A DNA stretch of 64,000 nucleotides from Ischnura elegans (Eukaryota; Arthropoda; Insecta; Odonata; Coenagrionidae), in contig NC_060252.1 of the NCBI RefSeq assembly GCF_921293095.1, forward strand, positions 38,378,881 through 38,442,880. The letters are read 5' to 3'. Under the pieces are notes generated by a model. It was given only the letters and a program-made list of their open reading frames with translations. It made no database searches and was not told the origin of the DNA. Positions 46,079-58,425 of the stretch are shown here, piece after piece (the stretch's first letter is position 1; every line of letters starts with the position of its first letter). Made by a program: the position numbers and the translations under genes.

Positions 46079-48826
46079 TATTAAAATAAGGTCAAGAAAA
46101 AGGAGAAAAAATAATAATTATTATTTCAGTTTATCGCTTGCTCCATCTTGATTGTTGTTTTGATCTCGTACATCTGATGTGTAATAGCATATTTAGGCAC
46201 TCGTTTCGCGGAACGGGTTTAAAGGTTCCCTCTGCCTCGTGCCGTTGTCGGTGTCAAAATATCCGAGTTGACCCAAGGCGCCCTTCCTTATCACTCGTCG
46301 CGTAAGCTTTTGCTCGATAGTTGTTGCCCTCAACGTACGACCCAGTATCTAAGAGCCAGTCGTCAGTTTCTTTCCGTTCGGTTTAAAAATGTGTTTTTTT
46401 TCCGAAAATGATTTCGCGTTGGTAAAGGCTGCGAAAGGCTTTCCCATCACGATACCTCGTGTGTTTTTTGTTTTTCAAGAGTGACGAGGGTAAAAAGTTT
46501 GGCGATAGAGGACCAAAATTAATGAAATAAGAGGTTATAAACATTGTCAAATTGCATACTCGCTCCTTAAATGCGGTATTCGGCTGGCACAGGAAAAAAC
46601 ATTGGGTGATACTGGAGCGTGTGTGTCACTCTGACAAGAAATTACCAAATAAATATTAAAAATAAAGGGTATAACTTGAGAATCGTGATGAAAATAATAC
46701 TTGGGCTTGTCTCCTGATTTATTTTTTAGTTTTCAGCAACTCAACGATTTAATTTGAAGCTTAGACGTTATTTCCATGATAATTGCGCCACGGTCGATTT
46801 CAAATGGCTGGGAGAAGTATTAACTCAAAGATATTGGGGTAGAATACTACGCATTCTCTCTACCTTACTTCGCTTTTAAAGGTCGACAAATCTCCATTTT
46901 GGAAAAATACATTAAAATAACATATTGAAAAATAAAATCCAAAAATATCGAACATATACGGTTTGTGCCTTGAAGATGATGTTTTAACTTAGAAATCCAG
47001 GTCGGAAGAAATTTTATAATAGTGGAAAATTTCAAGTGTTCATGTCATTATTCAGTATTATATAAAAGATTTGTTTTGATTCACGAAGTCCTTAAGGAAC
47101 GGAAGTAGGTCCGTTAATTACAGGCGCGCAGTATTCCTTATAGATTAAAAAAATCGAGTGCGACAGTTAGGTGCGGTTAGCTCGTCCTGTTGCTGTCCAG
47201 ATAACCTCGCCGGCTATTTTGTGCGGAAGAGTCGCCGGTCGTAATCTATGTGAAATACTTTATTTTTTCCGTAAAGGCGCGGGTGGGACGAAATGGGTCA
47301 CAAGTGCCTGTTGCCTTCGCGTCGCTCTGCTTCGCTTCTAGGTAACGGAAATAGTCAACCGTAGCTGATATTCACGTAGGACAGAACGGGTTGGAAATTA
47401 AACATGCATGGAATGAAAGTATGCTTGGAAGGAAATGGAAGTTGTTTAGGATTGAGTCGTGCGAGTAACTTGTGTTCTGCAATGGTAATATGATTCAGGT
47501 ACCGCATGATTTTATGCCTATGAGATTTATAAGATAGGTATTGTTCTCTGATTATTCTTCCTTTCATTTATGGGAGTTCATTCTGAAATATACGAAAAAC
47601 TAGTTGAATGTTTAACCGCGCTTATAGTCAAGTAACGCGTGTTGGTTTGTTATGACACCGTCTTGATTATATTACCATTGTAGTATCACCAATGTTCATG
47701 GTTATCCTCTCTCACATTCCAGCAAATTGATTGAAACATTAACATCATGTAAAAGTACCTTATTATTTATTTCATTCCTTTATTATCACGAATGATCAGA
47801 TGGCTATGATGCAGGCATGTGAAAAAAACTTAAGTAATTCTATATATTTGAAAAAGCACGACCCAATTTAAAAGCTTTCCATTTACCTGAAGATGTAACT
47901 ATGTTATGAAAACCATGTCGTACTTTTTTAAATGTATTAGTGAACCTAATAGAGTTTATTCTTTCATTTTCCAAAATGTAATGAATCACGCAATCTTATG
48001 TAAATCTTAGTGCCTACCCAAGGTGTGTGTGAAGAAAAACCATCGATTATTTTGAAAACTTCACAGAACCAGATTTGGGTTAGACGGACAGAAAACGATC
48101 GCTGTTGATTATCATCGGGAGGAAACGGTGAACTAGGGCAGCTAGTGGTCAGGTTTTCGTGATTTTATGCATTTTTTCACGGAAAAAATAGGGGGAACGG
48201 AGGCGGAAAAATGAATAAAATTGGAAAAGATAAAAAAAAACATCGGGTAGGTGTTTTCCCTTTCCTTCGGCAAGAAAATATTTCGTCATAATAATTCCCC
48301 CTCCTCTCGAGTGAGAGCCGCCGCTGGGGTCGACTCTCCTGGCCCGTATTGGGGTTGCTGTGTTATGCGTGTGAGTTATGGCGGTGTTGCCCCGGTGCGA
48401 TTTTTCGCCTCCGGGGGCGGAGCGGAGGCACAGAAAGGCGCCCACCCTCCACCCCCTCGTTCTAACGACTTTACCCTTTTAAGCAAAGCTCCCACATCCG
48501 AGACCGGAGTGGGGAGCTCTGGATATCTCTCTACCTTCGAAACACCTTTTCCTTCCCGCCAACATTGATTGCATCCTCCTTCCCAGGGCTGCAGGGCTTT
48601 CGTATTCATGCTCCGATCGACGTGAAGAACATTTTGAGAAATTGAATTCAGTCGCAAAGGTATGAAAAGTATTTGTCATAAAGATCGGGGGATACCTGTG
48701 GTTCCTTGAAAAAAATGTATAGAATTTTCAATGAGATGCAAACAGCTTTCTGTTCAAGTACATGTCTGCTCTTCTCTGTTCACCTTCTAACTTTTAATGT
48801 TATGACAGTCTTAATTGTACTGAGCG
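46079..48826. other. Long stretch without recognised gene
   Basis: 48245-48570 is GC-richer with overlapping frames on both strands (98-105 codons) that I do not recognise. No repeats were found. Confidence 0.4.
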
Positions 48827-48896
48827 GAGAAAAACTGTGGCACGAAATTTCAACCCTGGTTAGCTGATGTCAGTAGGAACAAAAATTACCAATGAT
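48827..48896 (-). repeat. Dispersed repeat, inverted relative to 51042-51114
   Basis: ggcacgaaatttcaaccctg...gctgatgtcagtaggaacaaaaatta matches the complement of 51042-51114 over about 70 bp with scattered differences. Confidence 0.65.
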
Positions 48897-49284
48897 ATTT
48901 TGGTCATCAATCATTACTTGACGCACCGCTGGCGCGTTCTAGCTGTATCGGTATACCATGTTCCAGCCTAATCAGCCAGTTGACATTTGATTTTATATTG
49001 TGCGCAAGTGTTTGTGTTGTGGGGTAGCGTTGTGTTTGTGTGAACATAAACTTAAAACTAATAATTGAGTTCAACTTATATATTATTATTACTATTATTT
49101 TTTCTTCATTATAATTATTGATTTTTGATTTTGTTATTTGTATAATTTGTTTTTGTTTTGTCTTCTTTTTTAATTATATTTTGGTCGAAAACTTACGATT
49201 TTTAAACAATAGAAACTTATAGCCAAGCTCTCCAATTGGCCACTAGCTTGCCCTGTTGCCAGATGTTCGGGACAACTCATGACA

Positions 49285-49369
49285 TCGAATGCTTTGCCCG
49301 CCGGATATCGCGATGTATACAAGGCATCCGGCAACTGGGCACACGCGCGACCTATCGGAGCGCTTGGCA
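49285..49369 (+). repeat. Dispersed repeat, related to 50952-51020
   Basis: tcgaatgctttgcccgccgg at 49285 parallels ttcgaatgctttgcctaccg at 50951. Both end in atcggagcgcttg. The copy here carries extra bases in the middle. Confidence 0.55.
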
Positions 49370-49504
49370 TAAATAAATTTCTATTGCTTAAAAATTGAAA
49401 ATTAAAAATCTGAATCTATATTTTCCAGTCCACCTCTCTTATTTTATTTTTATAGTATGATATACTGTAATGAAGGATCTAAGGTTTTCCCAGCGAATAG
49501 ACTG

Positions 49505-49634
49505 GAGGAAGAGTTCTCGGGTTTCCAGCCGGGTCCAAGGGTTCTTCACCCTGAAGACGATGGAAGACTTTGCCCTCGAAACGTCGGTGCTGAAAAACCC
49601 GTGGACCCGGCTGGAAACCCCAGAACTCTTCCTC
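49505..49634. repeat. Foldback, 44-bp arms, GAAAC core in the loop
   Basis: 49505-49548 and 49591-49634 are inverted repeats with four mismatches (gaggaagagttctcgggttt on the left). The 42-bp loop on the plus strand reads ccctgaagacgatgg...ccctcgaaacgtcgg, the TGAAGA-block then CGAAACGT layout of the other foldbacks. The right arm contains acccggctggaaacccc, shared with the repeat at 12862 and 57042. The overlapping 61-136-codon frames on both strands are products of this palindrome. Confidence 0.82.
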
Positions 49635-49889
49635 CTGATCTACTGTAGTATATAGGCGTTCGTACGATATGGCAAATTTCGTCGGAAAATAAACTGTTCC
49701 CTCAGCATGGAAATGGCGACCGAGTCTATAATCTAAGGGAGAGGATGCAGGTGGAGGGGATTTTTCTTTATATTTTTTTAGTGGCGACGATTGGTTTTTT
49801 GAGGAGCTGAGTGGATGGTGGGAAGGATGGGAGGGCCGGTGTTGCAGCTTCGCGTCGTTAAGGAGAGTCGGGGGAAGAGCGGTTTCCAA

Positions 49890-50950
49890 GACCGAATGTG
49901 CGCCGCTGCTTGATTCGTGCGAGTGGAAAAGTGAAAGTGGTCGTCGAGACTGGCTCTCTTGGGAAGCGAATGAAATTTGCGGTTGTAGGCCAGAGATGAG
50001 CCCACCTCCCCTACCGTGTCCCCAATGACGTATGCAAATTGCCCACCTTACGTGAGGACCTAGTCCTTAATCTTACATTTTTCATTGATTCATTTTTTTT
50101 ATTTATCCTGAGTGGAAAATAATGTTCGTGCCTTTCCCTCTTCTCCTTCTTGCCAAATCCTCCTCCCGACAAGCCCTCATCTTTGCGTTGACTGACCCCT
50201 CAATGCCCCGGTTTTTTTGGAAGATTTTTATCAAATTTTATTTTATTCTTCCTTTTTTATGGAGAGACTATGTGAATTGGCTTTGCCATGAAAATTATTG
50301 TATCGCCGATTCCGATGGAGTTTGAATAATAAAGAGTACTGTTATTTACCATTTTAAGATCCCATTCCTCCTCTTCGAGTTATCACGGCGAAACGTTTAT
50401 CTCGTGTGCTCTTTCACGAAATCGGAATGCTAAGTCTCTGACGTTTTTTACTGCTCCCGACAGACACACACAGTTATCTGGTTTCCGCCTTTCCTTGTAT
50501 TTCCTGGGAACGAACTAGTTAGGGGGCCGTCTTAGTGGCAATATCCTTGTTTAATTTTTTGAATGGACACCGTTTCACTAGTTTGTTTTTATTTACGAGT
50601 GAGCAAGTATTTTGCTATTTTTTAATATTTTAATGGAAGTCTTGTGATTTTTTTTCAGTGAGATTTGAATGAGGTCTTGGTATAACTTGGCAAATTAAGT
50701 TTTGATCATTTTTAATATACAACATAAGAGGGAATTAGTGAGGCCATTTAGAAGATTCATATAATGTTGAATTATGATCCTCTTTATCATCAGGAATTGA
50801 ACTCATAGCGACAGAATCGTTGAAATGAATCGACCATGAATATAATCGACTGTTTGATAACATATGCTCGCGGATATGAACAAAATGTTTTTAACTTTCA
50901 CAATTAATTAGCCGATTATTTCTTTTCTTCGCAGTCGTAATTAACTTAAC
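49890..50950. other. A+T-rich stretch without recognised feature
   Basis: Unremarkable frames only (75 codons at 49778-50005 minus; 67 codons at 50122-50325 plus). Confidence 0.4.
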
Positions 50951-50951
50951 T

Positions 50952-51114
50952 TCGAATGCTTTGCCTACCGGAGGTCGCAATATATCCGAGACATCCTCGC
51001 GGCCAATCGGAGCGCTTGTATCAAAGTTTCTGCAGATCTAAACATCATCAGTAATTTTGGTTCCTACTGGCATCAGCCATCCAGGATTAATTTCGTGACA
51101 CAATTGTTCTCCAC
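50952..51114 (+). repeat. Dispersed repeat linking the 48827 and 49285 copies
   Basis: The first half (to about 51020) matches 49285-49369 and the second half (51042 on) matches 48827-48896 in inverted orientation. This is probably the most complete copy of a repeat fragmented and inverted over about 2.3 kb. Confidence 0.6.
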
Positions 51115-51549
51115 CCTGTATATCCTCACGTTTTTGCAAACCTCACTGCATTTTTTCCGTGAAAACCAATCCATTCCCTTCACTTTCCTAAATTCTTCCC
51201 GATCACAAACTCAGCCACCACCATCCCACAACCACAGCACACCTGTTCTTTTAACTACATTCCCCTTAGCATCGTCGCCGTGATGCAACCTAAATTTAAG
51301 CCCGTATAATGATGGCGGGGCCCTCTGACTCTCTGGAATGCTCCCCATCGCGAACAGGGAAGTTTAAAAAGCCGGGGCGAATGAAAAGCCTTAACGTTCC
51401 CCGCTCGCTCTCGCGGAGTTTAAAAAAAGGAGAGGCCTTTTATTTCTCCTCTCTAAGGATTTCGAAGTGCCTTATACTCACTCGTAATTCACGGCGCGGC
51501 GTCGTCGGCGGCTGTTCGCTCGGGGAACGGGTTTTGTCGTAGCCGCTAC
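51115..51549. other. Mixed-composition stretch without recognised gene
   Basis: The frame at 51309-51542 (77 codons) lies in GC-rich text and is unrecognised. Confidence 0.35.
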
Positions 51550-51577
51550 ATCATCATTCTCATCATCATCATCATCG
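51550..51577 (+). repeat. (ATC)n microsatellite
   Basis: Repeats of cat/atc, one interruption (attct), in a GC-rich setting. Confidence 0.8.
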
Positions 51578-53892
51578 TCCCGTTTCCTTTCGCGAGTTAG
51601 AGAGACCTCGTGATCGCGGGCTTTGTGGGAGGCTGGGGAGTCTCTCTGTGTGTATCTCTCGGTATGGACCTTTCTCTCCATCATTCTCTCTCTCTTGGCC
51701 AAGATTTTCATCGACTTTAATTAAAAATTATCCCTCTCCTCTCCTTTTTGCGAGAACGGTTTCGCCGTGGACGGCGTTTTTGCCTTTTTGTGAATAAAGG
51801 GTCAGCATTGTGGCGCCACGTGACGGGAATATGTCGTAACTATCGCGCAAAGTGAACGGGGGATGATCTTCAGTGGCTCTCTCTCTCTCGAAAATTACGT
51901 CGTCTTTATTAATGGAGAGGATCGACCCAGATAAGAATCACGGTTGCAGTTCGGGATTACGTCTTAAAGCGATTGAATCGCTCCTGTCATGTTCATTCCT
52001 TTTACCCAACTGGTCGGACGCTTTGGGGTTGAGGACTTTCCGTTCTTTTTTTGAAAGTTTGGAATTCCTTCCTTTTCACAATGATATGCGCGAGTGTCGT
52101 TTGTTCCCTTCTTGGATCTAACAAATACATGTATTTATTGTGTCCATAAACTAGATCCTAATGAGCTTCCTGGCTCATCGAAGGTCTGAGTAGGTATACA
52201 CATGAGCGCTCATGGTGGCTGTACTGTATCCAAAAGCTTAGGATGGCATTGAACCTCCAACCTCGGTATTATTATGAAATTTTCAAAATTTAGCAAGTGA
52301 AATACTTCACTACATACTCGATAAATAGTTGACTAAATCCGAAATTTGTACTATTTATTCATTGATTGTAATTCATTGTATTCAGAAGTGATTCGAGTTT
52401 TACTGTTGACATTTTCTTGCAATTGGTGTGCTTGATCTTTCAGGAGTGTATCATACTCATATTTAAACCTTTTTATTTACTTATCAAGCTTGATATTTTG
52501 AGGGAAATAAGAAACAATTTAAAAAAATGTAATATCTGTTCATTTCCTTATTGAATCTGTAATAGTTTTCCACGGCCCTATTCCCTGTAGTATTGGAAAC
52601 CATGGTAGACATTCACATTTAATTGGTGTCTTGATACAAACTTCAAGATGAATAAATGTTTGAGAATCTATATTTCGCAATCTTAAAAAGATGCGTGCCG
52701 CGGACATTTAAATCTTATCGCCTTATCGACGAATATTATGAATGGGCTCGCTGATTGCATAATCCCTTGCTTCGACCCACCCTCTGAATTCGCTCTTTGA
52801 TGGAGCATCGTCAAAATTAATCATTATATATCACTAATGGATCACCAGGTGGTTGTAGTCGATAAGGCTTTCACCGCGAGTAATTTATCCTGGGTTGTCA
52901 AATTCGCGAATCGTGTGTGCACTGTTAATATCTATCTGTTACAAAATTGTTTTTTGAGAGAGGGTTTTTTTTACTGTCTTGTGCGGTGCTGTTAAATTTT
53001 ATTTTCAAATCGGGTCGTTCAATCAGACCCGTAGTCGCATTTCAGTAAAAGAATTCGGAAGATGGAAGGAAAGACGAGTTATGGTGAAAATAGTGTATTT
53101 CTCATTCAGCTATTTTGTTATAATTTTTAATTATGAATCAGCGAAAGTTGCCAATCAGTTTTCATGAGTTGGCAACGTCCTTAGAGGTCCGAAGTTCATT
53201 TAGTCGTTCACGAAGAATCGCTCATTGAATGAATGAATCGCTCACAAGACGCAAGCGACTGAGATCAGATGGCAGAGAGGCAGGGGTTAGCTGAGAAGCA
53301 ATAACCCGCTCGGATGGAGCGTATGATGTCATCAACTGATCTGCAAAATGGTTGATACATTTTACTTTTATTTGTGAAAAGCTCGAGGAGTATGCGGCGG
53401 AGTCTCTATATTTTTCAAACCCTATCATATTGCGAACAACAATTGTAAAAATATTTTGAACGAGCCAATGAAGTAGGTAGCATTGTTTTACACATTCATT
53501 ACCGGTAGTTTTTTTGGGTCAGGTTTTTTTTAGATTTTTTTACGGAATAGTTTCACTGAAGAGAAGGTTTTTTTTTTCCTCTTGCAATGCGGTTTAAAAA
53601 TTTTTCCCTTCTAATTCCGTTCTCGATTTTTTTTTTTAATTTCGAATTCTTTCCCAGTGAGCTTTCATCTCCGCGGCTCGTTTCGATTGATCTCACCGTG
53701 GGATATATTATCTCCCACCGCCACCCTCCACCGCCGCTGCAATATCCCAGGCCGTTGTTCCGAACGGTCTCCTCCCCACCAATAAGCGTATCCCTACCGT
53801 TTCAGAATCCTCCTCTCCTTCCCATGGTGGTTGCCCGCCTCTCCACTCCCCCACCTCGTAATGGATTGCACAGTAATGGATGCGGATGTGTC
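51578..53892. other. Stretch without recognised gene
   Basis: 51578-51720 and 53640-53890 are GC-richer. The 138-codon plus frame at 53587-54003 is Pro/Ser-rich low-complexity over most of its length. Confidence 0.4.
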
Positions 53893-54075
53893 GCAACAGA
53901 TCCACTCGTTCTGTCCGTCAGTGTGAGTGTGTGTGTGTGTGAGCGCGGTGATTGGCCACAGAAGTCAGATGTGTGTGCACTCGCGCTGGTAGAGGGGCGT
54001 TGATGATGAGAGGGGTAGAAGAAGGGGAAAAGGTTATCTTTCCACTTCCACCACTTATTACTCTTCATGTTTTTT
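53893..54075 (+). repeat. Duplicated segment, partner at 54735-54900
   Basis: gcaacagatcc at 53893 and an inverted-CCAAT-containing block (gcggtgattggccacagaag) then cagatgtgtgtgcac, cgcgctggtagagg, gttatctttccact match 54735-54900 in the same order, shifted by 842 bp. A (GT)n run (53921-53940) sits in this copy only. Confidence 0.75.
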
Positions 54076-54734
54076 GCATTCAATTATATTTTTTTTACTT
54101 TTTTATGTGCATGTTCTTGCATAGGATTTTTTTTTCAATTCCCAAACCACCGAATACAGCTCATATTGGCCATGTCTTAAGACGTTCTAAAGAAGAAATT
54201 TTGAAAAACTTGAGGCCCTAAAAAATTAATTTATACAAAAAAAATAATGGTGCGTTTTTGCGCGTTTGGCGGAATGTGGCTAGGTACTTCGGTTAACAGA
54301 CCGTGAAAAAAATTTTTTTTTCTTTTCCACTTTTCATATGTAACCACATAAATACGCATAAATTAGTATTTAGCATCATCAAATAACTATTCATACAATA
54401 AGAAAACTCATAAAAAATATTATCGTGATTCCGTTATTGATCTAATTGTTAACGAATTAATTTTTAATGCAGAATTATAGAAAGAAATTAATTTTGAATG
54501 TAATGAATGGCCTATTGAAGGCACGTTTGATGTGCCACCAAAAACGTAAAACGAGATTATTCTTGGTATTACTATTACTCTATTACCGTACTGGGTATGT
54601 CATACTAGTATTTTACGCATTTGTAAATAATGTACCCACTGGGGTACTGGTCCAAACCTTATTTTCGAATGGGAGAGGATTCTTTCTTCGTAGGATTTCA
54701 CTGAGCATGTGTTATCTTTCTGTGTGTTTGGTTT
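54076..54734. other. A+T-rich spacer between duplicated segments
   Basis: There are several long T and A runs. The first half of a 210-codon plus frame (54467-55099) lies here; its product is hydrophobic and unrecognised. Confidence 0.45.
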
Positions 54735-54900
54735 GCAACAGATCCTCTCTTTCTGTCGACTGTGTGACTGTGGAAGCGCGGTGGTTGGCCACAGAAGTCA
54801 GATGTATGTGCATCCGCGCTGGTAGATGGAGCGTTGATGTGAGGGGAGGAAGGGGAGAAGGTTATCTTTCCACTCCCGCCACTTATTCTTGTTTTTTTTT
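54735..54900 (+). repeat. Duplicated segment, partner at 53893-54075
   Basis: Carries gcgcggtggttggccacaga, cagatgtatgtgcatc, cgcgctggtagatgg and gttatctttccact. The frame ATEVRC.C.RAGR is open in both copies, but that follows from nucleotide identity and does not show coding. Confidence 0.75.
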
Positions 54901-56540
54901 TCTATTTTTTCGCTATTTTTTTATTTCGAGAGGGAAGGAAAAGGGAAGAATTCCTCTCTCCTTTTTCTCTCTACATGTACTCCTTTTCATCTCATCGTGG
55001 TGTCGAGATCGTGTCGTTTCCTACGATGATGATTGCACGAAACATTCCTTTTCCTTCTGTGTCTCTTTTTTCATTCGGTTGAAGAGGGGAAATAATTAAT
55101 TGAATTCCTCCTTTCGCATTTGTGTTTTGTTTTAAGTCGCATCGGTTCTCTGTCCTTGGTCTTTAGGGGAATTATGCCAAGTAAAATTCAGTTCAATCCA
55201 TTTGTAAGTGAAACTCCGTAATCAGTATGTCTCACGACCCCGAGCGCCAAGTTGATGGTAGTGAGGGGAAAATATAATTTTACTTGTCATAATTCAGTGT
55301 AATTCAGTGTATTGCACGCGCTCCATCGGAATTTTTTCGCTGCGTATTAATTGCTTGAATGTTAGCGGTCGTCTTATAAATGTTTGGCCGTTATATTAAG
55401 TATTTAAAAAAAAGTTAACATTTGGATGTAACTCAATTTTGCCTTGGTCAGTTCTCCAAGGTAATAATTTCGTATTTTTGATTCAGCTAGGCAAGGGTTT
55501 CCTCCATATGTCATGCAATTTTCAGAATGTCGTCTTGAGCTTTATGCAACTAGCGCGTCACAATAAATGATAGCCGGTCGTAAAAGAGTGAAGTGTCCTC
55601 TTAGCCTGCAATTACCTTTCTCACAACATATGGCTGCTCTTCGTGGAGGTTATTCATATTTTTAATTATATTTGTAATTTTCCACTGCACTGTAATATTT
55701 CTGCAATATGTTTCACCTCCTATCGGCATCATCGATACATTTTAACGGTACTTGTACATATACCGATGATGCCGCCTAGAGATAATGCATGTTGAACAAG
55801 CATTAAAGTTTAGTGGAAAAGTAATAGTATAATTATGAATATAAAGCTTGCAAAACTGTCAATTTTGTTTATTTTTCGGAGTGGTTATAGCTTCGCATTG
55901 AGAGCGGCGACGTACGTGAGAATCACTACTTGAGGTTTAAATGAAACTCCTTTCGTCCAAAAGTCGTTGACGCTGGGAACGGTTGAAAAATCAGCTCAGT
56001 TGCCACGGTTCCCTCCTCAGCGGTTTCCTCGCATGGGAGACGATCATATTATAGTGTCGTTCTCCGAAGACAGACGTCTCAAAGGAAGGGAAGTGGAATT
56101 AAAAAAATTGTGAGCATCGGCCTGGAGGTGGGAAAAAAATACTATTACGGAGTGTACGCGAAAGACGTCCCTCCTGAGGGTTCATGAGCAAGGGGAAGTA
56201 AGAATATTAAAGGATTAAAAAAAAACATAAGTTACGTAGGAAGCGAATCGAGACTTGAGGGACCATCTCCTTTCGCGGAGATGTTTTTGTTCGTGCGCAG
56301 TTCCCATGAAGTCTTACTCTTTCTCTGGGAGGAGGAGAGATGTATCCGGTATCGGTCGCTTCCGCTCTCCCCGGAATCTCATAGAGTTCACGGTTAGGAC
56401 TGAAGACTCGTCCGCCGTGTCGTAAACCGCCGTCATGCATACGCATTTGTTACTACGCGTATGGTCTCCTTTGGCCAGATCCATTACCACGAGAAAATCT
56501 TATTCTCTTACACAAGTCGCACCTGAATGATAAAGATATA
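54901..56540. other. Stretch without recognised gene
   Basis: A short inverted repeat (cggcatcatcg with cgatgatgccg) lies at about 55721-55773. The frame at 56207-56446 (79 codons, minus) is unrecognised. Confidence 0.4.
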
Positions 56541-56807
56541 TTGCCTAAAAATTATTATGAGCACTCATTTCCGTTGTTTGTGGCCCTAAAATTGTTGCCA
56601 TTAAGGCATTTTTATTTATTCAAAGTTGTTGTTATACATAAATTGTTTTTTTTTTGCCAGAACTGGAAATATAATTTAAGGAGTAAGCCATTTGTAGTAC
56701 CAAACAAACCTAAGTTGACATTATATCAACGCTGTTTTCTTTACATGAGGCCAAAGCTATTTCATTTACTGCCCGCTAGAATTAAAAAAATAAATCCTCA
56801 AATGTAA
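56541..56807 (+). pseudogene. LINE (CR1/Jockey-like) C-terminal fragment
   Basis: An 88-codon frame reads LLPLRHFYLFKV, then YNLRSKPFVVP, then YQRCFLYMRPKLFHLLPARI. The layout L.L.......YK/F.V, then YN.R...(F/L)(V/L)P, then ..(R/K)F.Y..PK.(W/F)..LP..I matches the C-terminal tail after the reverse transcriptase in CR1/Jockey-type LINEs. This is a different family from LINE copies A-D. The remainder of the element is absent. It is missing a start context of its own. Confidence 0.65.
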
Positions 56808-57041
56808 TGTCGTTCATTACCTAGTTGTTTACAAATTATTTTTTTGTCGCAGAATAATAGCAAGGAATTTCTTTTGCAGACAATGAATAGCCCCTATGGG
56901 TCTATGGTGTGTTACCTAGAGCCGTAAATAAGATACTCTTTGGTATTACTCGTAAGCCTTATAGCCATAAATATCAGCGTTTTGGGTATTGCTTACCCTG
57001 ATATTACGCATTTTCAAATACTGCCCAAAACGAAAGGTCGG

Positions 57042-57154
57042 CCTACAACATGTAGACGCTGACCCGGTCGGAAAACTGGGAAGAATTCATTCAACTCTAA
57101 TTCCATATTTTTAATTTTAAGTCCATCACCGGGAAAAACTCAGGCTCTTAATGG
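57042..57154 (+). repeat. Dispersed repeat shared with 12862-12949
   Basis: acccggtcggaaaactggga then agaattcattca, then tcaccgggaaaaact parallels the 12862 copy. An extra ttccatatttttaatttt-type segment is present between the blocks in this copy only. Confidence 0.6.
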
Positions 57155-58027
57155 AAAGAGAGGCTTCATGTTTAGAATGGGGTAAAGTGGGGGTAAATGC
57201 TGCAATCACTAAGATCGTGGCGGATGTAGGGATTGCCTTTCGATCGTAACTTCCTTTCTAATCCCATCTGGTGAATGCCATTAATAAACGAGAGAAGGAT
57301 GTTTCAGAGCGAGAAAATGAGAGGACGTGTACCTATGCACTGGCGTTCCTTGGCGTACTGATTTAAATGGGGGAAGTTAGTAAATCGGTGTCAAGCCGGT
57401 AGACCTCTCGAGAGACTGATTTAGTGGGCACATTCTGGGCAAACAATTGCTGCTGCCAGAGATGATTAGCTTTCGTCGAGTCTAACGAGGAAGGTCGTGG
57501 CTAACAGTCTCCTTCTGCGAGGCGAGTTTTCGCATCTTCATTCTCCAACAACTCATTTGTAACTGCTTCCGGTGAAAGGCAGTTGATATGACCGACTGGG
57601 TCCAGGATTTAATTTGTCTCCCGAAACGATAAGGAAGAAAACCAAATCATTTTTCGAGTGAAAAAACTGTTCCTTATATTGCTCATATTTCTTGGTACAG
57701 AGAACTTCATTTTGGTTCGCGGAAACAGCCTCTTGCGATTGCTTCTTTTCCCGAAGATAGCCAATGTTTATCTTTTGCCAGCTGTGACGCTGTTTCTCTT
57801 ATCACGGTTATCTGTTATGGCACGGCAATCATGATGAAATTTTGCTCGACGCTGCGCAAACATTGATTTAATGTTTTTCTTTTAAATCTAAAAAATCGAG
57901 AAGTTGACATGAAAACTACCTGCTTCTACGCCGATTCTCTGTTCGACGCGGATGTGTCACCGACGGCTGAAATATGTGTTCCAATTGTAGTGTAGTGCAT
58001 GATCAGGCAACATTCCTCAGACAACGG
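57155..58027. other. Stretch without recognised feature
   Basis: No long frame or repeat was found. Confidence 0.45.
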
Positions 58028-58222
58028 AAGATCCGGGAAAATTTTTAAAAACCTACATGCCTGGAAATAAATTTTAAATCATATTGGCACCAAAAATTGA
58101 ACCTTAAGCAGATGCAGTTATAATGTGTTAAAACTAGACAATAGTTTTAAATATTTTTTTTATTTCTCTGAGGCTTTTGGGGGGGGATCTATCCCGTCAT
58201 CCTCCCCATAGTTACGCCAGTG
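58028..58222 (+). mobile_element. Truncated member of the 6035 hAT-like MITE family
   Basis: From catgcctggaaataaatttt through aagcagatgcag, aactagacaatag and gaggcttttggggggg to tagttacgccagtg (ending 58222) it parallels the 6035 element. It lacks the left terminal repeat, so only the 3' two-thirds remain. Confidence 0.8.
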
Positions 58223-58320
58223 TTGGAGCTTGACATTTAAGTGGGGAAATTACTATTGCTATTTATGCTTTATCACTGACGTTTTTGTAGTAGAATTACA
58301 GTAGTAGAAAACTCAGTTGT

Positions 58321-58425
58321 CGGTGTAGGCGACGGTATTCGAACCCTACGCAATGTAGGTCGTCAGGCATGGACGCAACACCACTCCACCCACGTCAGCC
58401 ACTGTGTCACAGTATCCCACCCAGC
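58321..58425 (-). mobile_element. tRNA-like SINE candidate
   Basis: On the minus strand a perfect box-B-like ggttcgaatacc (58345-58334) lies downstream of a box-A-like tgggtggagtgg. The intervening text is of tRNA-like size. Neither a tail nor a second copy was found in the window. This could be a tRNA-derived SINE different from the 38424 family, or chance. Confidence 0.4.

Noticed and set aside
49457..49889. Frames of 61-136 codons on both strands as genes
   Set aside because: They read through the 44-bp inverted repeat and its loop, so both strands give similar text (for example the repeated PAGNPRTLPP), which is a palindrome artefact.
54467..55099. 210-codon plus-strand frame as a gene
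   Set aside because: The product is hydrophobic and low-complexity at both ends, half of it lies in a segment duplicated 842 bp away, and no family is recognised. Its length alone is not enough.
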